Positions 14,145-14,469 of a DNA stretch of 14,469 nt are shown piece after piece (positions within the stretch are counted from its first letter, which is position 1; each line of letters begins with the position of its first letter). The DNA is from Planctomycetota bacterium (lineage in GTDB: Bacteria; Planctomycetota; Planctomycetia; Pirellulales; Lacipirellulaceae), in contig JAJRUA010000046.1 in the NCBI GenBank assembly GCA_024278035.1, forward strand, positions 1 to 14,469, written 5' to 3'. Below the pieces are notes generated by a model. It was given only the letters and a program-made list of their open reading frames with translations. It made no database searches and was not told the origin of the DNA. A program made the translations under genes and the position numbers.

Positions 14145-14188
14145 CCCCGCCAAGATGGCGAGGCTATAGCCCCGCCATCCTGGCGGGG
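14145..14188. repeat. REP-like long hairpin after the sigma54 activator
   Basis: Arms of 21 bases (14145-14165 and 14168-14188) match at 19 positions; the words are CCCCGCCA, GATGGCG and GGCT. It starts 30 bases after the stop of the activator gene. It resembles REP/REPIN-type palindromes and could also serve as a transcript end. Confidence 0.7.
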
Positions 14189-14216
14189 GAAGATGTTGAC
14201 CAACAGAAACCTCTCT

Positions 14217-14469
14217 ATGCCCCACCCTACATCGCTTGAATATCTGCCCGGCAACCGGCTCCAAATTGAGTGGGGTGACGGAGTCACGCACACCTACCGT
14301 GCAGCGGAGTTGCGTGCGAGTTGCCCTTGTGCAACGTGCCGAGAAAAACGTTCCGCTCCGCCCCCTCCGCCCCCTCCGCCCCACCAATTGACCGTCCTCT
14401 CCGCTGCCGAGACGCAACCGATTCGGATCACGGGGATGCAGCCGGTGGGTGCCTACGCTTATCGCATCG
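14217..14469 (+). CDS. DUF971 / GBBH-like domain protein, cut by the window end
   Basis: At least 84 residues, open to the last base, so the C-terminus is missing. MPHPTSLEYLPGNRLQIEWGDG, HTYRAAELRASCPCATCREKR and then TQPIRITGMQPVGAYAYRI fit the DUF971 (gamma-butyrobetaine-hydroxylase N-terminal-like) domain. The CPCATC motif is typical and may bind metal. Members are linked by context to iron-sulfur or carnitine-type metabolism; function here is unknown. A run of Pro (from CCGCCCCCT repeats at about 14357-14382) interrupts the domain after the CPCATC helix and is unusual. An ATG at 14193 in the same frame would add eight residues; neither start has a clear Shine-Dalgarno. The REP-like hairpin lies between it and the activator gene. 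Confidence 0.75.
   Translation, partial: MPHPTSLEYLPGNRLQIEWGDGVTHTYRAAELRASCPCATCREKRSAPPPPPPPPHQLTVLSAAETQPIRITGMQPVGAYAYRI

Overview
The window looks like chromosomal DNA of a planctomycete, probably of the Pirellulales. This is inferred from gene content and style, not from a marker gene. The pointers are: several TTG/GTG starts (four genes are best started this way), few clear Shine-Dalgarno sequences, a FHA-GAF-sigma54 activator, a serine-protease pair with PDZ domains, a Gly/Tyr-rich lipoprotein, and many intergenic inverted repeats of ACAGGAT, ACCACGAAGG and CCCCGCCA type. No rRNA, tRNA, CRISPR array, transposase or phage structural gene was seen.

Layout. 35-415 (-) is a small lipoprotein. 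730-1857 (+) is an exported alpha/beta hydrolase whose tail overlaps a class IV PLP aminotransferase (1791-2714, +). From about 2970 to 3680 there is an unusually dense series of short perfect hairpins, with one small ORF inside it. This leads into an ECF-like sigma factor (3700-4356, +). A strong hairpin, a C10 tract and a repeat-rich DUF2513-domain protein (4592-5446, +) follow. A two-way terminator separates that gene from lexA (5577-6191, -), which reads towards it.

An HtrA-like serine protease (6429-7568, +) follows and overlaps, in a TTGA junction, a second protease-like protein (7565-8893, +). The second protein has lost the catalytic His and Ser and carries its PDZ domain inside the protease fold. 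An ABM-type monooxygenase (9068-9376, +) and proB (9604-10770, +) are flanked by inverted-repeat elements. A GNAT acetyltransferase (10800-11339, -) converges on proB. It is followed by a secreted coiled-coil protein (11493-12008, +), a FHA-GAF-AAA+-Fis sigma54 activator (12202-14115, +) and the start of a DUF971 protein that runs off the end (14217-14469, +).

The genes do not form one pathway. Housekeeping functions (proB, lexA, aminotransferase) are mixed with regulators and envelope or periplasmic proteins. Two themes run through the window. The first is short in-frame tandem duplications inside at least five proteins. The second is inverted-repeat elements lying at, or running into, gene ends. 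The best candidate for something undescribed is the hairpin-rich region with its small ORF ahead of the sigma factor at 2970-3700. It could be a structured leader or a regulatory RNA; this is inference from inverted repeats only.
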